Source of the DNA: Nonomuraea montanisoli | Lineage (GTDB): Bacteria; Actinomycetota; Actinomycetes; Streptosporangiales; Streptosporangiaceae | DNA length: 64,000 nt | Assembly (NCBI RefSeq): GCF_013363975.1 | Contig: NZ_JABWGN010000003.1 | Location: 1-64,000 of the forward strand | Direction of reading: 5' to 3' | Notes under the pieces: generated by a model | Database searches by the model: none | Seen by the model: only the letters and a program-made list of their open reading frames with translations | Told to the model about the DNA's origin: nothing | Shown: piece by piece, positions 62,714 to 64,000 of the stretch | Numbering within the stretch: position 1 is the first letter of the stretch | How the letters are laid out: each line of letters starts with the position of its first letter | Position numbers and translations under genes: made by a program

Positions 62714-64000
62714 CTACCGACCTGTGGTCACCGGCGGGACCGCTCCCGGCACGACGGCCTGGGGCATGGCCGCTCCGGGCTCGCCGGCGCCGGACACGGC
62801 CATGCCCGGCCCCATCGGCGCCACCCCCGTCCGCCCCGAGAAGCGCGGACGGCGCTCTCCCGGCGTGCCCAGCACGTCCCCGCCGGGCGGCCACAGCTGG
62901 TGCCCGTGGCGGCGCGCCCACCGCAGCCACTGCCGCTGCCGGTGCAGCATCTGCCGGATCTGCTCCGCCTCCTCGGCCTCCTTCAGCCCCGGCGTGAAGC
63001 CGCCGCCGAAGCGGGACATGTCCGCGGGATGGAAGTCGCCCGCCGGGGTGTCGCGCAGCGCCGACTCCATCGAGGCCACCCAGATCGGCCCCGGCAGCGA
63101 CGCCCCCTGGACCGACCCGTAGTACTCGCCGCCGATCTCCACCCCGCGCAGCGGGTACCGGTAGGAGCCCCGGATGTCGCCCACGCTGACCGCCGCCGCG
63201 AGCTCCGGGGTGTAGCCGGCGAACCAGGCCGAGGTGTAGCCGTTGTTGGTGCCCGTCTTGCCGGCGGCGGGCCGGCCGATGCCCTGCCCGGTCATCGTGC
63301 CCTTGTCGAACACGCCCTGCAGCACGTGGTTGACGGCGTCGGCGACCTTGCGGTCCAGCGCCTGCTCGCAGGTGGGCCGCACGTGGGCGGTCCGGCCGTC
63401 CCGGCCGGTGATCTCCACGATGGCCTGCGGCCGGCAGTACCGGCCGCGCGCCGCGAACGCCGCGAACGCCGCCGCCACCGTCACCGGGTCCATCTCGTTG
63501 ACGCCCAGCGTGAACGTCGGCACCTCGCGCAGCGGCCGGCCGTCGGCCCGGGCGATGCCGAGCGCCCTCGCGGTCCGCACCACGTTGCACAGGCCGACCT
63601 TGCGCTCCAGCATCATGTAGAAGATGTTCACCGACTTCCACGTGCCGGTGGACAGGCTGTACGGGCCGCCCTCGCCCTCCCCGCTGGCGTTGTGCACCCG
63701 CACGCTGGGCGCGTTGACGGCCCGGCCGCGGCAGTCGCGGTAGCCCTGCGACGGCACGAGCACGCCAGGTGTCTGGAAGCCCTGGTCGAAGCGCCAGCCC
63801 TGCTGCAGCGCGGTCGCCAGCGTGAACGCCTTGAACGTCGAGCCCGCCTGGAGCCCCATCCCGCCGCCGTGGGCCATGTCAGCCACCAGGTTGAACGTCG
63901 TCCGCGTCCCGTTCTTGCGGTCGCCGGGGTTGCGGCCGAAGTCCTTGCTGGCCGCCATCGCCCGGATGCGTCCCGAACGCGGCTCGACCATGGCCTCGGC
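62714..64000 (-). CDS. Class A penicillin-binding protein, C-terminal part (cut by window edge)
   Basis: The visible about 428 residues are the end of a large murein synthase. The transpeptidase motifs are in order: SxxK in LQAGSTFKAF, SxN in TWKSVNIFYM and KTG in AAGKTGTNNGYTSAWFAGYTPEL. The N-terminal glycosyltransferase domain would lie beyond base 64000. After the catalytic domain there is a Pro/Gly/Ala-rich extracytoplasmic tail (GPGMAVSGAGEPGAAMPQAVVPG). It makes and cross-links peptidoglycan. It converges on the ybaK gene with a 23-base gap. Confidence 0.92.
   Translation of the reverse strand, partial: AEAMVEPRSGRIRAMAASKDFGRNPGDRKNGTRTTFNLVADMAHGGGMGLQAGSTFKAFTLATALQQGWRFDQGFQTPGVLVPSQGYRDCRGRAVNAPSVRVHNASGEGEGGPYSLSTGTWKSVNIFYMMLERKVGLCNVVRTARALGIARADGRPLREVPTFTLGVNEMDPVTVAAAFAAFAARGRYCRPQAIVEITGRDGRTAHVRPTCEQALDRKVADAVNHVLQGVFDKGTMTGQGIGRPAAGKTGTNNGYTSAWFAGYTPELAAAVSVGDIRGSYRYPLRGVEIGGEYYGSVQGASLPGPIWVASMESALRDTPAGDFHPADMSRFGGGFTPGLKEAEEAEQIRQMLHRQRQWLRWARRHGHQLWPPGGDVLGTPGERRPRFSGRTGVAPMGPGMAVSGAGEPGAAMPQAVVPGAVPPVTTGR

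Overview
The window is high-GC actinobacterial DNA. GC-rich third codon positions, many GTG starts, GTGA/ATGA stop-start overlaps, a PriA-type bifunctional HisA/TrpF and the his-trp-lgt gene order all fit. The mix of genes suggests Streptosporangiales (Nonomuraea-like). That placement is an inference from gene content, not a computed one.

Layout: 1-0.3 kb is the end of an IS481-type insertion sequence. 0.3-5 kb holds a frameshifted ORF, a HerA-like ATPase (DUF853), a hypothetical protein, threonine synthase and a divergent MurR/RpiR regulator. 5-8.5 kb is a tightly overlapping minus-strand operon: lgt, a VIT-family transporter and two related anchored proteins. 8.5-14 kb has a DsbA-like protein, a MauE/DoxX protein and a large secreted GH101 glycosidase. 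14-20.3 kb is the trpA-trpB-trpC/hisI part of the amino-acid cluster, with Gly-Tyr-Gln-rich membrane proteins (CD225, DUF4190, DUF2752) inside it; trpE is absent from its usual place. The other half of the same cluster (hisD-hisC-hisB-hisH-priA-hisF) lies at 55.4-61.5 kb on the same strand. Hence about 35 kb (20.3-55.4 kb) separates hisF from hisI, which are close neighbours in many actinobacteria.

The intervening segment carries a STAS/MEDS/HATPase signalling set, a heterodimeric ABC exporter, small regulators and membrane proteins, an IS605-type tnpB with a nonsense codon, a catabolic gene cluster (30.5-45.2 kb), a TetR/hydrolase pair, a seven-bladed PLL-type lectin beside an unknown protein, a RidA/HxlR pair, a secreted trypsin, a decayed phosphotransferase, and an XRE-cupin/methyltransferase/MFS group.

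The catabolic cluster is the most coherent accessory system. It combines an IclR regulator, an SMP-30 lactonase, a zinc dehydrogenase, a FAH-family hydrolase, a D-threonine-aldolase-like PLP enzyme, an SDR, a three-component sugar ABC importer, a GH4 glycosidase, and a GlcD/GlcF-type oxidase pair. At least seven copies of one 17-bp palindrome, consensus near ATTCCGTATNANGGAAC, lie in its intergenic regions. They are placed as expected for binding sites of the IclR protein. The likely logic is import of a glycoside, NAD-dependent cleavage by GH4, non-phosphorylating oxidation of the sugar via lactone and keto-deoxy acid, cleavage by the FAH hydrolase, and oxidation of the released 2-hydroxy acid by GlcD/F.

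The right end carries a nucleoside deaminase, a YbaK-type deacylase and the C-terminal part of a class A penicillin-binding protein cut by the window edge.
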